Source: Porites lobata (Eukaryota > Cnidaria > Anthozoa > Scleractinia > Poritidae). From it: 64,000 nt of DNA. The DNA is taken from assembly GCA_942486035.1 (NCBI GenBank), contig CALNXK010000030.1:139001-203000 (forward strand), given 5' to 3'. The stretch's first letter is position 1. Each line of letters opens with the position of its first letter. This document shows, piece by piece, positions 21,163 through 33,076 of this stretch. The notes beneath the pieces are model-generated. The model ran no database searches, was not told the origin of the DNA, and saw nothing but the letters and a program-made list of their open reading frames with translations. The position numbers were made by a program, and so were the translations under genes.

Positions 21163-21659
21163 TATTGACAAATCTGACTTCAATGATAACAGGAAAAATT
21201 AAGATTTGCAGTCCAGTAGGTTGACAAATCTGTGGCTTTAATCCCCGGGGTACGTTTTCATAACCCGCTGGCGTTAACCCAATTTGAAAGAGGCAGGCAA
21301 TATACACTGTTGTCGCTAGTCACTGTGACGTCAACGGATTGTATATTGCATGGACGTCACGCAAGACAACGACGCAGAAGATTAGTCAGAATATTTTTTT
21401 TCGCACGAGTGCAGAACTAAAAAACCAAAGGCAAAAATATGCATAAAGTATTACTCGATGAATTTCATCTGCTCTTTGTGGAGTATCAGCAAGGAACTTT
21501 GAAACATCCATTCATATTCTGAAACTGTGATGAGAAAAAGGGATGTTTTGAAGAGAGCCACGAGGAGGTAAGGATGTTTAGAACTTAGAAATAAATGATT
21601 AACAAAACAGTTATTGATGTTGAATGCGGCTTCCTATTTATTTAATTAATTTGTTTATT

Positions 21660-21916
21660 TACCAGCTTTTTCGGCACACAGGCCTGCCCAGAGGGAATGT
21701 GTACGAACGGGACTCAGATCTCCTGGGAGGTGCCACACTACCGGGGTCTAAGAGCCCTACGTACTCTTTTCGAATAATGATGAGGGTTCTTTTACGTCCC
21801 ACAAGAACAAATCAGTGAAAGTGCTGTGAGACGGGACCTACTCTTTTTCGTCCTTATCCGAGAAGACTATAAAGTCTAACCATTTGCAGATCTTATTACC
21901 AAGGCAGCACTTTCTT

Positions 21917-21950
<34 letters not shown>

Positions 21951-22000
21951 CCGGGGTTTAAACCCGCAGCCTCTGAGCTAACCAGGCGGCGGTCATTCTG
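21660..22000 (-). mobile_element. SINE with a truncated tRNA-like head
   Basis: On the minus strand, a pol III A-box-like TGGTTAGCTCAGAGG (about 21972-21987) is followed closely by a B-box-like GGGTTTAAACCCC (about 21953-21965), and then by a body containing ACTCAGGGTCTTAAAATAAC, AAATGGTTAGACTTTA and GTGGGACGTAAAAGAACC. The A-to-B spacing is too short for a whole tRNA, so the head is internally deleted. The body resembles SINE sequence I associate with cnidarian genomes; that link is from memory and unchecked. Confidence 0.6.
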
Positions 22001-23028
22001 CATCATTATTCACGATCATACTCAGCCTTCCCATTCAATAATTACTGTTAAATGATATAAAAATTATCCCTTGGTGGCGTTTGCATCAATCACCAGTCCA
22101 ATATTTTTGTCATAAAATGCATCGTAATGCTGAAAAAAACTGAAATTGTTAAAAACTGAGGCCCTGACCTAATAATTCCGCGTGCAAGACAAATAAAGTA
22201 GACTCTAAAAAACAACAACAAAAAAAAACTGTGAGTGGTCTGAGCCACACGAGAGGAACAACAGCTCAAACCGTTTTTTTCTGCGTGCCCTACCTTGCTA
22301 CGCTAGTTTCCTGTTGATTACTATTATAACCTAACTCTTGGATTAACACATTCCTAGAGTTTTGAACTAGTGTTACGACGAAGAAGGGGATACTGTTTGA
22401 GACTGCGTCGTTGTAAATGACTGCGACTTAACCGACCGTGACTTCGTGGTTATATCCGAGCCACAAGAAGGTTGTGATCGTTTGCAAGGCATTTTCGATT
22501 CGTTGGGTGGTTGCACGAGTGTTTTCTTCGCATAATCGCCATGTCGAAAACACCATATTGACCTGCACCCCCCGTCTCCTTCTTTCGGCATAACTCCTAC
22601 CCACAAGGGTTGCTGTTTCAACTCTCCTCAATCTCCCTCAGTGATAAAACCACGGCATTACGAACCTAAGCAAGTCGCTTTAACTGCTCGTCTAGTAAAT
22701 TATGAAATACTCAACAGGACAGTTGCATGATGACGTCATTTTACTATAACTAGCAGAACTATCAGCTTGCTGTTTTCTAGAGCACATTAGAGCTATTGTT
22801 TTTTAAACTTCAGACTAATTGACAAATTAAAATAAGAAAGCAAAAAAGAAATGAATTCTGTTATTAGTCAAATGTCGTCATAGTGAAAATGGCCTATTTT
22901 TTGTTGTTTTGGGGTTTTGTTGTTATTGTTTTTATTTACATTTGTCTCAATGAGTAAGCTACACAACTTCACAAAAAAAACTATCTTTTTGTCCATTTTA
23001 AATACGCTCACAACACTCAATTTTCTCC
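22001..23028. other. Intergenic, receptors 3 to 4
   Basis: No recognisable gene. Two overlapping minus-strand open frames of 82 and 67 codons (22373-22631) lack domains. An A/C simple stretch at about 22211-22229 is the only repeat noted. Confidence 0.45.
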
Positions 23029-23985
23029 TTATCTGGCCGATCTGTTTGCTTGAAACACAGTCATGCAAGCAACATCTGTATGTTCCTGTCGCTGTGAAAA
23101 ATGGCACCTCAGAACTCTTCTTAATACAGTTTTTAGATTTCCACCATAGTAGCCGTATAACAAGGGATCCAAAGCAGGGTTGACGCATATCAGAAGTTGA
23201 GATGCCCTCCAAGCAACACCAGGTGACGCCAAATGGAAGTAAATTAGTGTTCGTGTGATCATAAAGGGTGACCAACAGATAACAAACGCTATGGTTAAAG
23301 CTGTGAGTATTCGGACAACTTTCCTGTGTCTTCTGTTAGTCTCTTCAGCTACAATGCTACGCATCGGAACCACTCTTCGCAAAAGAGCGCGATTAATTTT
23401 TTTTAGAGTGACTATCATATATACTAAAGGTGAAACAAAGAAAATTGCTCCATGAAAACTGTAGTAAATTTGTGGGCCAATATTCCCCCATGCTGTAGTA
23501 ACACAAACTACTTGTCCGTTTTTTTTTGTTTTCAAGCGGTATATGAAGACCAAAGGTGAACAAACAGCAAAGCACAGGCCCCATATTATAGCCAGTTTTG
23601 AGAATTTCATTGTCGTCCAGCGACTAAATCTAGCATGAAAGGGCTCAATCACAGCCTTCAGTCTCTGATAACTTATGACAACAAGCGTGGAGATGGAAGT
23701 TGTGTAGGTTGCCTCGATAAGAAACCCATGAAATTTGCAAGTGTTATTACCTCCTGGCCAATGTTGGACAACGTTGAAAATTGTGAGTAAAGTAAACAAG
23801 AGATCAGCGAACGCCAGATTTGCCACGAGCCACCCAAAATGATTAAATATTCTTAGTTTGATTGTCTTTTGACATGTAACAATTATGATCCATGTGTTGC
23901 CAATAATGGACATAATAAAAAGTATACAATAACATATAGTACCGAAAACCACTATTGACAGCGAAAGACCGTTTCCAAATGCCAT
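23029..23985 (-). CDS. Class A G-protein-coupled receptor 4 (orphan, single exon, mosaic)
   Basis: 318 residues. Landmarks: N30, D61, C83/C161, QRL 107-109, P186 (in VSPLVYM), CWSP 237-240, DPLLY 273-277. The first 230 residues group with receptors 3, 5 and 6. From late TM6 to helix 8 the protein and DNA are almost the same as in receptors 1/2 (for example LIYFHLASP, GGNLKTVLRRVLRCH), which suggests gene conversion. ECL1 is two to three residues shorter than in the others (NVVQHWPGG). The tail has DVACMTVFQ. No overlapping upstream ATG. Ligand unknown. Confidence 0.95.
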   Translation of the reverse strand: MAFGNGLSLSIVVFGTICYCILFIMSIIGNTWIIIVTCQKTIKLRIFNHFGWLVANLAFADLLFTLLTIFNVVQHWPGGNNTCKFHGFLIEATYTTSISTLVVISYQRLKAVIEPFHARFSRWTTMKFSKLAIIWGLCFAVCSPLVFIYRLKTKKNGQVVCVTTAWGNIGPQIYYSFHGAIFFVSPLVYMIVTLKKINRALLRRVVPMRSIVAEETNRRHRKVVRILTALTIAFVICWSPFMITRTLIYFHLASPGVAWRASQLLICVNPALDPLLYGYYGGNLKTVLRRVLRCHFSQRQEHTDVACMTVFQANRSAR

Positions 23986-24799
23986 AGTCAGTTATAAATT
24001 CAACAGTGCAACAAGACTGTATACGCTTGCGTTAAAAACTACAATGACCTGTATTGTTAACCGGTTTTCCTTTTGGTTTCCTTAGGTTTTTATATTGAAT
24101 GTGCGCGGTATCAAGTTAATAAATCATTGTTATTGTTATACTGAAGTACTCTTGTTGTATAAGTACTTTTGAGGGGGCGCGGGCGTGAAAGGGTCCGAAA
24201 ACCGCAAAAACGCACAAACAAACATAAAAAAAGCAATAGCGCACCCGAAATAACCAGAAATGGAAATTGTTTGGCTTTATTTATCTGCAGTCTCGCAGTT
24301 TAAAATGTAAATTCCCGCTACGCGTCCACAAGGCATCTAGCATTCGGGTATTTGAAAACGGAGATTTTTTCCGTCTTAGCCTTCCCTCCTCACGTAAACT
24401 AAGTTTTGGGGACCAAAAACGCAAGTTTTCGAAAACGCTTTTTAAAGCGCTTTTTTTGTGTGGACGGACCAAAATGGAGGTTTTTGAATACGACTGATAT
24501 ATGTTGTCATATATCATACAGCGCATGCTGTGTAATGCATGCTATAGAATTTCTATTGCTTTACCGTTTTCGAGTGGACGGGTGAAAACGATTCCAATAC
24601 GCTACGTGTGAACGCATTTTTTGTCGATAAATTAAATTTCAAAAAATGTCCATTTTCAAATATTTCGGGATACGCGTGGAGAAGCCCTAAGGTATGCAAA
24701 CACATTCCAGTCCTGGCAGGATGTTTGTCTCCGTCATGCCTAGTCATGGGGGTACGCATGCACGCTTTGTGGAGCTCCGCTATAAATTCAAAGAACTCA

Positions 24800-24832
24800 A
24801 AGCCCCCAAGCCCCCACCCCCCTCCCCCAAAA
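24800..24832 (-). other. C-rich run, G-quadruplex type on the minus strand
   Basis: Four C-runs of five or six bases separated by 1-3 bases (AAG, A, T spacers) just downstream of AAAGAACTCAAAG. The equivalent place in unit 2 (about 31192-31212) keeps three runs. This is a structure prediction only. Confidence 0.5.
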
Positions 24833-25544
24833 AATAAGTTAAAGAAAAAAAAGAAAGGAAATTAAAAGAACGTTTCTCCAAAAAGCAGATAGCCATTAGT
24901 TATTAGTTGTTCCATTTTGTGTTTTTTCCAAGGATCAGACGGTCGCGATCGGTAAATTGAGGATGAAGGTAAATCGCGAAATACGGAATATTTTTAGGCT
25001 TCTCTCAAAAGCTGTAGTAATTAAGAATGACGAAAATGAACAAGAGAGCTGCAAGGATAGACTATATTGTTCAAATGAGAGCCCTTTACACTTGTATATA
25101 CAAATCAGTGGCTCTCGATTAATCTCGATCGTACCGAAACAAACTACAACTTCACAGAGAAGATTTGAGTAACCCAGGTTTGAACTGTAATACAGAGACA
25201 AACACTTTCGAGATGAACTGCAACTTGAATGTTAAGTTGATCTTTCATTCCTCAAAAAGGAACAAAACTTAGTTATTCTATGAGGAAACTGTAATGTCTT
25301 TTTACTTGTACAATTAGCTTCTGATCTGTTTGCCTGTGGCAGATTTTTGGATCGAGTTTGTTAAGAACCTAAAAACTAACTTTTAATGCCGGCAAGATAT
25401 ATACTCAACTTTGAACAGTAAATCTGGGAACAAGCAAGACAACAGCTTTTGTTGTTTGTTCGAGCTCGGAAGCGAACCAATCTTACAGTTGCCAAAATTA
25501 ACTGAAAAAAATGTAAGTTTTGTTATTGCACACAGACTTTTTGC

Positions 25545-26690
25545 GTTCGACGTTAGGAGAACGCTTCGTAATCTTTGGGGATCCTGTGGTCGATGGGATA
25601 CCTGTGCATGCCAGGCGTGAAGATTCGAGATTTTTGGTTACTTGGACGGGCGATGTTCAAAATCTGCGCCATTTTGAATAATTATTAAGCGCGCGCACGA
25701 ATTTTAAGCCCAATAGCCGGCCAAAGAAATTGCGGGCTCACCTTGTGGACATGCGCACACAACTATTTTTTACGTCATAAGCAATTGTCATATGGCAATC
25801 ACGTGCATCACTGGTTCCATCAAGGTCAACTAGATGATTACACGGGAATATTTGAGTTCGGCAAAAGAATGAACTTTGGAGTTGTTTTCTAAGCGGGTTT
25901 TATCACTGAGCTGATGATTCTGCTAAACTTTTCGGTCAATGCCGTTCAAATCGAGCTGGAACTTCGTAGAAACACACAAATAAAGACCAGGTAACATTTG
26001 TGCCGTGAGAAGTTTACCCGTGCGTTTGAGTCTATTTACATATTTGTAGTTTAACCTCTTTCATGCACGAAAAAGTAAGCTTGAGCGTATCAGTGCAGTT
26101 TGTTACAACTGTAATGCTTTATTCACGTCTGATATCTCTACGCGGGTAATTTTGCATGATAAGTATCTCGCTCGCTGAAGCAAGCTAAGTTTAAAACATG
26201 TTGAACTGACCTACATCGTGAACGTAAAATAATCATGAGATGAAAAGTTTGCACAATGGCAAAAGATTCTGTCCGGTTCTCTGACATCAGTAATCTAGCA
26301 GAAACCTAATATGTTTCCGTCGCTCCTATGGTCATTGATTTCACTTCAAGTTGTGTCACGCAAGAAGCCAAGACTTTTAACCTTCAAGGCTACCATTTTT
26401 TCGAAGTTTGTAGTGACATGTTTATCTTTTTAACAACAAAGAACTTTTTACGATCTACTTTACATTTTTATCGACCATGCTTGAGGGAGAGTAAGACATT
26501 TTAAGAGTAGAGAGTTAATGAGTGAGATATTTTGAAGCCGTATACGCGAAGAACATTTTTTACGAAAAGAATGTTTACCTTTTAATTCATGATCTCTTCC
26601 ATGATTTTGAAATCAAGCTTGACGACACAAAAGCTAATCTGGAGCTAAGAAAACTCGAACGCACTTATTGATCTATGATTACTACTAGTA
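25545..26690. other. Sequence present only in duplication unit 1
   Basis: 1.15 kb with no counterpart in unit 2, where ACACAGACTTTT runs straight into ATATTTGATACATTCC. It has no recognisable ORF or transposon ends, so I cannot tell an insertion here from a deletion in unit 2. It lies 3' of receptor 5. Confidence 0.6.
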
Positions 26691-26915
26691 TATTTAATAC
26701 ATTCCACTTGCTGGTGAATGAAAAGGACAAAAAAACGCTATGAGCTTTAATATAAGCTACATCACAAAATCTATTCTGATCAGTAAATGTCAGAAATATC
26801 TCAGGTCAATAAAGCCGGAATTAATATTACAGTACTTCAAAACTTATGAAATGTGGGCAATATTGAGAAAACTATTTCAGGCTAGTTTTTATCTATTAAC
26901 AGGTTAGAATATAAC

Positions 26916-27860
26916 TTAAACAGTCGACGTATTATCCGTTCTAACATCATATGCCCGTCGCCGTGGAAAACGACCCCTCAGAACTCTATGTAATCGAATT
27001 TTTAGATTTCCACCATAGTAGCCGTATAAAAAGGGATCCAAAGCAGGATTGACGCATATCAGAATTTGAGATGCTCTCCAAGCAACACCGGGTGATGTTA
27101 AATGAAAGTTAATTAGTGTACGTGTGATCATGAAAGGTGACCAACATATTGCAAATGCTATAGTTAGAGCTGCAAGTGTTTTGGCAACTTTCTTGTGTCT
27201 TCTGTTAGTTTCTTCTGCGACGCTGTTGCGTACTACTTTGACTCTTCGAAGAAGAGCGCGATTTATGTTTACCTGTGTGACATTCATGTATAATAAAGGT
27301 GCAACAAAAAAAAGTGTCCCATGCAAACTGTAGTAAATTTGTCGGCCAGTATCTCCCCATGTTGTAGTAACACAAATAATTTGGCCGTTTCTTGTTTCCA
27401 CACGGTATATGAAGATCAAAGGTGAACTAACAGCAAAGCACAGGCTCCATATTATAGCCAATTTTGTGTATTTCATTCTTGTCCAACGAGAAAATCTCGC
27501 CTTAAAGGGGTCAGTCACAGCCTTCAGTCTCTGATAACTTATGACAACAAGCGTCGAGATGGAAGTTGTGTAGGTTGCCTCTACAAGAAACCCATGAAAT
27601 TTGCAAGTGCTATCACCTCCTGGCCAATCAGAGTAAAAGCTGACAAAGTTGAAAATTGTGAGAGAAATAAAAACGAGATCAGCGAACGCCAGATTCGCCA
27701 CGAGGCACGTAAAATGATTAAATATTCTTTTCTTGATTGTTCTTTGGTACGTGACTACAATGATCCATGAGTTACCAACGACTGACAAAATGAAAACAGT
27801 ACAATAAAGAAGACTGCCGAAAACCACTGTGATCAAAGAAAACTCCTCACTAAACGCCAT
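26916..27860 (-). CDS. Class A G-protein-coupled receptor 5 (orphan, single exon)
   Basis: 314 residues. Landmarks: N30 in GNSW, D61, C86/C163, QRL 110-112, P188 in VAPLLYM, CWSP 239-242, DPFLY 275-279 (Leu to Phe against its paralogues). Paralogue of receptor 6 with about 27 substitutions and no indels by hand count (about 91% identity). S145 replaces a TM4 cysteine conserved elsewhere. The tail is shortened, lacks the SMTV motif of receptors 1-4 and ends TSTV, which fits a class I PDZ ligand. A five-codon ORF starting 7 nt upstream overlaps the start. Ligand unknown. Confidence 0.95.
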   Translation of the reverse strand: MAFSEEFSLITVVFGSLLYCTVFILSVVGNSWIIVVTYQRTIKKRIFNHFTCLVANLAFADLVFISLTIFNFVSFYSDWPGGDSTCKFHGFLVEATYTTSISTLVVISYQRLKAVTDPFKARFSRWTRMKYTKLAIIWSLCFAVSSPLIFIYRVETRNGQIICVTTTWGDTGRQIYYSLHGTLFFVAPLLYMNVTQVNINRALLRRVKVVRNSVAEETNRRHKKVAKTLAALTIAFAICWSPFMITRTLINFHLTSPGVAWRASQILICVNPALDPFLYGYYGGNLKIRLHRVLRGRFPRRRAYDVRTDNTSTV

Positions 27861-28164
27861 AGCTCATAAGGCAAAATAATAAATAATAAAGACCACTCTA
27901 TGAACGTTCGTTCTATTCTGCGGTTTTTGCAACTGCTTCCAATGTTTCTTTCCCAAAGGATGGACGTTTTTGTAGGTACAGAGCACTCACTAGGTCGACA
28001 AAACCCCAATATCCAAATACAAATCAGTTCCAGACTAATCAGTCTCCATAGATTTCCCTAAAAAACTAGTAGAGAGAAGTTGTTTAAAAATCAATTTCTC
28101 TTTGATTATGCGTGGATACTGTTAGGAGAAAATTGACATTGGTCACTTTTTGTACTATAGTTAA

Positions 28165-28192
28165 TAATTATTCCTCTAGCCCGAAAGGGCTC

Positions 28193-28223
<31 letters not shown>

Positions 28224-28467
28224 ATCTGCTATTGATTCAGAGGCCATGAGGGCGATAGGAATAATTGTTTTAGTAAAATCCAACTAGTTGGTAAACAATA
28301 TCGAGACAAAACAACTTTAGCTAGCGAAACGCGATTCAGCCACCATTGTTTTGTTGTTCAAAGCCGGCGCATTTCGCTACTAGTAGGCTGTAACATATAG
28401 CCTAGTATTAGCTCAACCAATCAGAACGCAGGATTGTTATTGACCACTAGCTGGATTTTACTAATAA
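28165..28467. mobile_element. Compound palindromic MITE, copy a
   Basis: Two nested inverted structures. AATAATTATTCC...GGAATAATTGTT encloses a GC-rich hairpin (AGTCAATAGCCCATGAGGCC and its inverse), followed by TTAGTAAAATCCAACTAG (about 28270) with its inverse CTAGCTGGATTTTACTAA (about 28447-28464). It is non-coding. The orthologous copy in unit 2 is at 33601-33903. Confidence 0.75.
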
Positions 28468-28517
28468 GGGTTAGACACTTGTTCTTCGTGCCATTTACCG
28501 GCCAAAGAAGTATTTAA

Positions 28518-28545
28518 CAGTTATTCCTCGAGCCCCAAAGGGGTC

Positions 28546-28576
<31 letters not shown>

Positions 28577-28592
28577 ATGGGCTATTGACTCA

Positions 28593-28631
<39 letters not shown>

Positions 28632-28811
28632 GTTGTTCAAAAGTATCGGGACAAAACAACTTTAGCTAGCAAAACTTGATTCAGCCGCCATTGTTTTGGT
28701 TTTCAAAGCCGGCGCTTTTAGCTACTAGTAGGCTATAACATATAGCCTAATAGTTGCTCAACCAATCAGAACGCAGCATTGATAATAGACCACTCGTTGG
28801 ATTTTACTAAA
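28518..28811. mobile_element. Compound palindromic MITE, copy b (unit 1 only)
   Basis: Same structure as copy a, inserted about 50 bp away. In unit 2 the corresponding site reads straight through (AAGTATATAGTAACAG then TCGGACTCGAAAC), so this insertion postdates the tandem duplication or was lost cleanly from unit 2. Confidence 0.75.
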
Positions 28812-30405
28812 TAGCCTCAGAATGGACTCGAAACTTTTCACTCTTTCATTCTAGAACCATAAGAACACCTGCGGTTATTTGCCGGTAAAGCAATAAAAAT
28901 ATGTATGGACCTCACCAAACTAAGACGGCGACAGGAACGGAAAAGACAAAAACCAGTAGGGTTAATGAGCAAAGCAAGATCACTACAAGTGTATCGCACT
29001 TTTTTGTTAATTCCTTTGTCGTCCCTGCTCAACTACCACGTGAAATGACCAAACTTAAGGTGTATTTGGGAACGGAAACGGAAAGGTGGTAATTTGTTTT
29101 ACTATCTCTGTCTGAGCTTGGACGGCAAAGTTTACATCGACGTCGCCGTTGTCGTATCCAAGAGAGGTCGAAGGACCGTCAGTCCTCTCTTAATAGAAGT
29201 AACTTACCTTTGACTGTATTACAAAACATCGATAATTTTTCCTTGACGACGGCGAATGCATCGTGAACAAAGTTCTCTTTTGATAAACTGTCATTATATA
29301 TTAATAACAATAGGCTAAGTAAAGTGAAGACGTTGACGCATTTACATTTCCCTGCTAGCAGGTGCCTAGAGGCATCTTCTAGCAGGGAACATTTTTTTTT
29401 TGTCGAAAATGGTTGAAGGTTGTTCACAGTGGTGAAGTGCAATTATTCGTGTTTAAACGATTTAGTCACTCAGTGCGATGTAGATCGCTGTGTTTCGACT
29501 GGTCGTTCCGTTTTCGATTCGGTAGGAAATTTCAGAGGGATTTAGTGTGAACCATAGGCCTAACTGTAAGAATAGAGTTGAATTTTCAAATCTATCTAGC
29601 GTAGTGTGGAAGGGGCCTGAAAGAAATAAAAAAAACATTTTTGAATTGGTTTAGTTTAGTGTGAACCGAATATATTCATCTTTTGGCGTTTCAAAATGTC
29701 TCAGTTCAGTCAGGTGTCCGCAATTTACTGGATTAATGTATAGGCTGGGAGGTTGATATGCAGCTTGTCAGTTTTGTTTTTATAATGCTCTTCCCTCGGG
29801 TTCACCGAGGGATATTTGTCTTGCAAGTTTTAGTCTATTCCAGCAGGCTTTCAATTTCGCTTTTTTCTCTTCACGGTCAGAAGCCATGCGGCCTCATGGA
29901 GTTTCTCTTCTTCTTTTTTTTTTCTCTCAGAAAAAATGGGCTTCACTTATATAAATAACACTTTTAAAATATCGGTCTAAATATTGGTGATTTTTTTCTT
30001 GTAACGAAGGATTTTTGCCCTTGTTTTGTGCTTCTCCAGAGAAAATGTCATTGTTTCTCTCTGTCAATACAAACTTTGTTCGTTCCATCTGCCAATTTCG
30101 GCCGCACATTATCTTCTTACCTATATCTCCTCTAATAGTGATAAATCCCGACAAGTAGACAGGTCTTAGCATTCGTTTTTAAAGCCTTGTTGACTGTTTC
30201 CCTAAACTCCCTCCGCTTAAAACTTGTCACATTAAAGAAGCATAAAGTAGGAACTGGTGTTTTAGTATGATGAAAGACTATGAATGATTTATCAATTCAT
30301 ATATATTGCCAGCAATGGTCCCAAACTACACGGCAGTAACCACGGCAGTTATTTCAAAGGTTTGTCCTTAAATAAATAACGCTACTTTTTCATTTCGTTG
30401 AAGAT
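28812..30405. other. Intergenic part of duplication unit 1
   Basis: No gene recognised. All short open frames here occur as degraded equivalents in unit 2 (33904-35520) with frame changes, which argues against coding. Confidence 0.55.
29349..29388. repeat. 10-bp perfect hairpin
   Basis: TCCCTGCTAG and CTAGCAGGGA flank a 20-base loop that holds a second small stem (TGCCTAGAGGCA). In unit 2 the right arm is lost, so the hairpin is not conserved. No function is claimed. Confidence 0.5.
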
Positions 30406-30505
30406 ATTTGTGTGACGTGTGACAAACATAAAAAAGGCAATAGCGCACAGGAAATAACCAGAAATGGAAACTGTTTGGCTTTATTTATCTGCAGTCCCGC
30501 AGTTT

Positions 30506-30670
30506 ACGAACGAGAACGTCAGTTAACGACGGCGCGCGCAATTTAAACAACTGGTTTGGCTTGACCAATGGCAGAGCGGCAAATTGGGCACCGGAAGTCG
30601 AGTTTAGTCCTTTTCGCGCGCTTTCCCGTCGTCAAATGACGTTCCCGTTCTGTTGCTAAATCAGCCTAAT
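30506..30670. mobile_element. MITE present only in duplication unit 2
   Basis: The inverted ends GAACGAGAACGTCAGTTAAC (30508 on) and GTCAAATGACGTTCCCGTTC (to 30650) pair over 25 bp with three mismatches. Unit 1 lacks the element: its sequence passes from TCGCAGTTT directly to a version of ATAAATTCCC. Empty and filled sites are thus both in this window, dating insertion after the tandem duplication. No coding. Confidence 0.8.
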
Positions 30671-32116
30671 ATAAATTCCCACAACGCGTCCACATGGCGT
30701 CTGGCATCCGGGTGTTTGAAAACGGAGATTTTTTTTCATCTTAGCCTTCCCTCCACACGTAAACGACGTTTTCGGGCACCAAAAACGCGAGTTATCGAAA
30801 ACTGTCCCAGCTTGGATTTTTTTTAAAGCGCCGACTTGTCTTTTTTGTTTGGACGGACGAAAATGGAGGTTTTTGAATACGACTGAAAAATGATGTCATA
30901 CATCATACAGCGCATGCCGTGTAATGGATGCTATAGAATTTCTATTGCTTTACCGTTTTCGACTGGACGGGTGAAAACGATTCCAATACGCTACGTGTGA
31001 ACGTATTTTTTGTCGATAAATTAAATTTGAAAAAAATGTCCATTTTCAAATATTTCCGGATACGCGTGGAGAAGCCCTAAGGTATGCAAACACATTCCAG
31101 TCCTGGCAGGATGTTTGTCTCCGTCATGCCTAGTCATAGGGGTACGCATGCACGCGTTGTGGAGCTCCGCTATAAATTCAAAGAACTCACAGCCCCCAAG
31201 CCCCCTCCCCCCCTAAAAACAAAGTTAAAGAAAAAAAGAAAGAAAATTAAAAGAACGTTTCTCTAAAAAGCAGATAGCCATTAGTTATCTGCAATAGCTA
31301 TGTCTTGTTCCATTTTGTGTTTTTTCCAAGGATCAGACGGTCGGTAAATTGAAGATGAAGGTAAATCGCGAAATACGGAATATTTTTAGGCTTCTCTCAA
31401 AAGCTGTAGTAATTAAGAATCTACTAAAATGAACAAGGGAGTTGCAAGGTTAGATATTGTTCAAATGAGAGCCCTTAACACTTGTATATACAAATCAGTG
31501 GCTCTCGATTAATCTCGATCGTACTGAAACAAACTACAACTTCACAGAGAAGATTTGAGTAACCCAGGTTTGATCTGTAATACAGACACAAACACTTTCG
31601 AGATGAACTGCAACTTGAATGTTAAGTTGATCTTTCATTCCTCAAAAAGAACAAAACTTAGTTATTCTATGAGGAAACTGTAATGTCTTTTTACTTGTAC
31701 AATTAGCTTCTGATCTGTTTGCCTGTAGCAGATTTTTGGATCGAGTTTGTTAAAAACCTAAAAACTAACTTTTAATGCCGGCAAGATATATACTCAACTT
31801 TGAACAGTAAATCTGGGAACAAGCAAGACAACAGCTTTTGATGTTTGTTCGAGCTCGGAAGCGAACCAATCTTACCGTGACGGTTGCCAAAAATTAACTG
31901 AAAAACTGTAAGTTTTGTTATTGCACACAGACTTTTATATTTGATACATTCCACTTGCTACATCACAAAATCTATTCTGATCAGTAAATGTCAGAAATAT
32001 CTCAGCTCTATAAAGCCGGAATTAATATTACAGTACTTCAAAACTTATAAAATGTGGGCAATATTGAGAAAACTATTTCAGGCTAGTTTTTATCTATTAA
32101 CAGGTTAGAATATAAC

Positions 32117-33061
32117 TTAAACAGTCGACGTATTATCCGTTGTAACATCATAAGCCCGTCGCCGTGGAAAACGACCCCTCAGAACTCTTTGTAATCGAGT
32201 TTTTAGATTTCCACCATAGTAGCCGTATAACAAGGGATCCAAAGCAGGGTTGACGCATATCAGAATTTGAGATGCTCTCCATGCAATACCGGGTGAAGTT
32301 AAATGAAAGTTAATTAGTGTACGTGTGATCATGAAAGGTGACCAACATATTGCAAATGCTATAGTTAGAGCTGCAAGTGTTTTGGCAACTTTCCTGTGTC
32401 TTCTGTTAGTTTCTTCTGCGACGCTGTTGCGTACTACTTTGACTCTTCGCAGGAGAGCGCGATTTATGGTTATCTGTGTGACATTCATATATAATAAAGG
32501 TACAACAAAAAAAAGTGTCCCATGCAAACTGTAGTAAATTTGTCTACCAATATCTCCCCATGTTGTATTAACACAAATAATTTGGCCGTTTCTTGTTTCC
32601 ACACGGTATATGAAGACCAAAGGTAAACAAACAGCAAAGCACAGGCTCCATATTATGGCCAGTTTCGTGTATTTCATTCTTGTCCAACGACAAAATCTCG
32701 CCTCAAAGGGGTCAATCACAGCCTTCAGTCTCTGATGACTTATGACAACAAGCGTCGAGATGGAAGTTGTGTAGGTTGCCTCGACAAGAAACCCATGAAA
32801 TTTGCAAGTGCGATCACCTCCTGGCCAATCAGAGTAAAAGCTGACAAAGTTGAAAATTGTGAGAAAAATAAAAACGAGATCAGCGAACGCCAGATTCGCC
32901 ACGAGGCACGTAAAATGATTAAATCTTCTTTTCTTGATTATTCTTTGGTATGTGACTACAAGGATCCATGAGTTACCAACGACTGACATAGTGAAAACAG
33001 TACAATAAAGAAGACTGTAGAAAACCACCGTGATCAAAGAAAACTCCTCACCAAATGCCAT
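32117..33061 (-). CDS. Class A G-protein-coupled receptor 6 (orphan, single exon)
   Basis: 314 residues, collinear with receptor 5. Landmarks: N30, D61, C86/C163, QRL 110-112 preceded by H109 where all the others have Y, P188, CWSP 239-242, DPLLY 275-279. N165-T-T in ECL2 is a possible glycosylation site, absent from receptor 5. The tail ends TSTV (PDZ-type). A six-codon overlapping upstream ORF starts 7 nt before the ATG. Its 5' flank diverges from receptor 5 beyond about 15 bp because of a 0.23-kb unit-specific stretch, so the two copies may differ in expression (inference). Confidence 0.95.
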   Translation of the reverse strand: MAFGEEFSLITVVFYSLLYCTVFTMSVVGNSWILVVTYQRIIKKRRFNHFTCLVANLAFADLVFIFLTIFNFVSFYSDWPGGDRTCKFHGFLVEATYTTSISTLVVISHQRLKAVIDPFEARFCRWTRMKYTKLAIIWSLCFAVCLPLVFIYRVETRNGQIICVNTTWGDIGRQIYYSLHGTLFFVVPLLYMNVTQITINRALLRRVKVVRNSVAEETNRRHRKVAKTLAALTIAFAICWSPFMITRTLINFHLTSPGIAWRASQILICVNPALDPLLYGYYGGNLKTRLQRVLRGRFPRRRAYDVTTDNTSTV

Positions 33062-33076
33062 AGCTCATAAGGCAAC

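Larger units (their letters stand above)
24206..30405. repeat. Tandem segmental duplication, unit 1 (contains receptor 5)
   Basis: Collinear with unit 2 (30428-35540): 24206-25545 matches 30428-31935, 26690-27900 matches 31937-33076, and 27890-30400 matches 33307-35520. Unit 1 has about 1.15 kb (25545-26690) missing from unit 2 and an extra MITE at 28518-28811. The first base strings after each start (AAACATAAAAAA-GCAATAGCGCAC) are the same. The two units abut at about 30405-30428. Confidence 0.9.
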
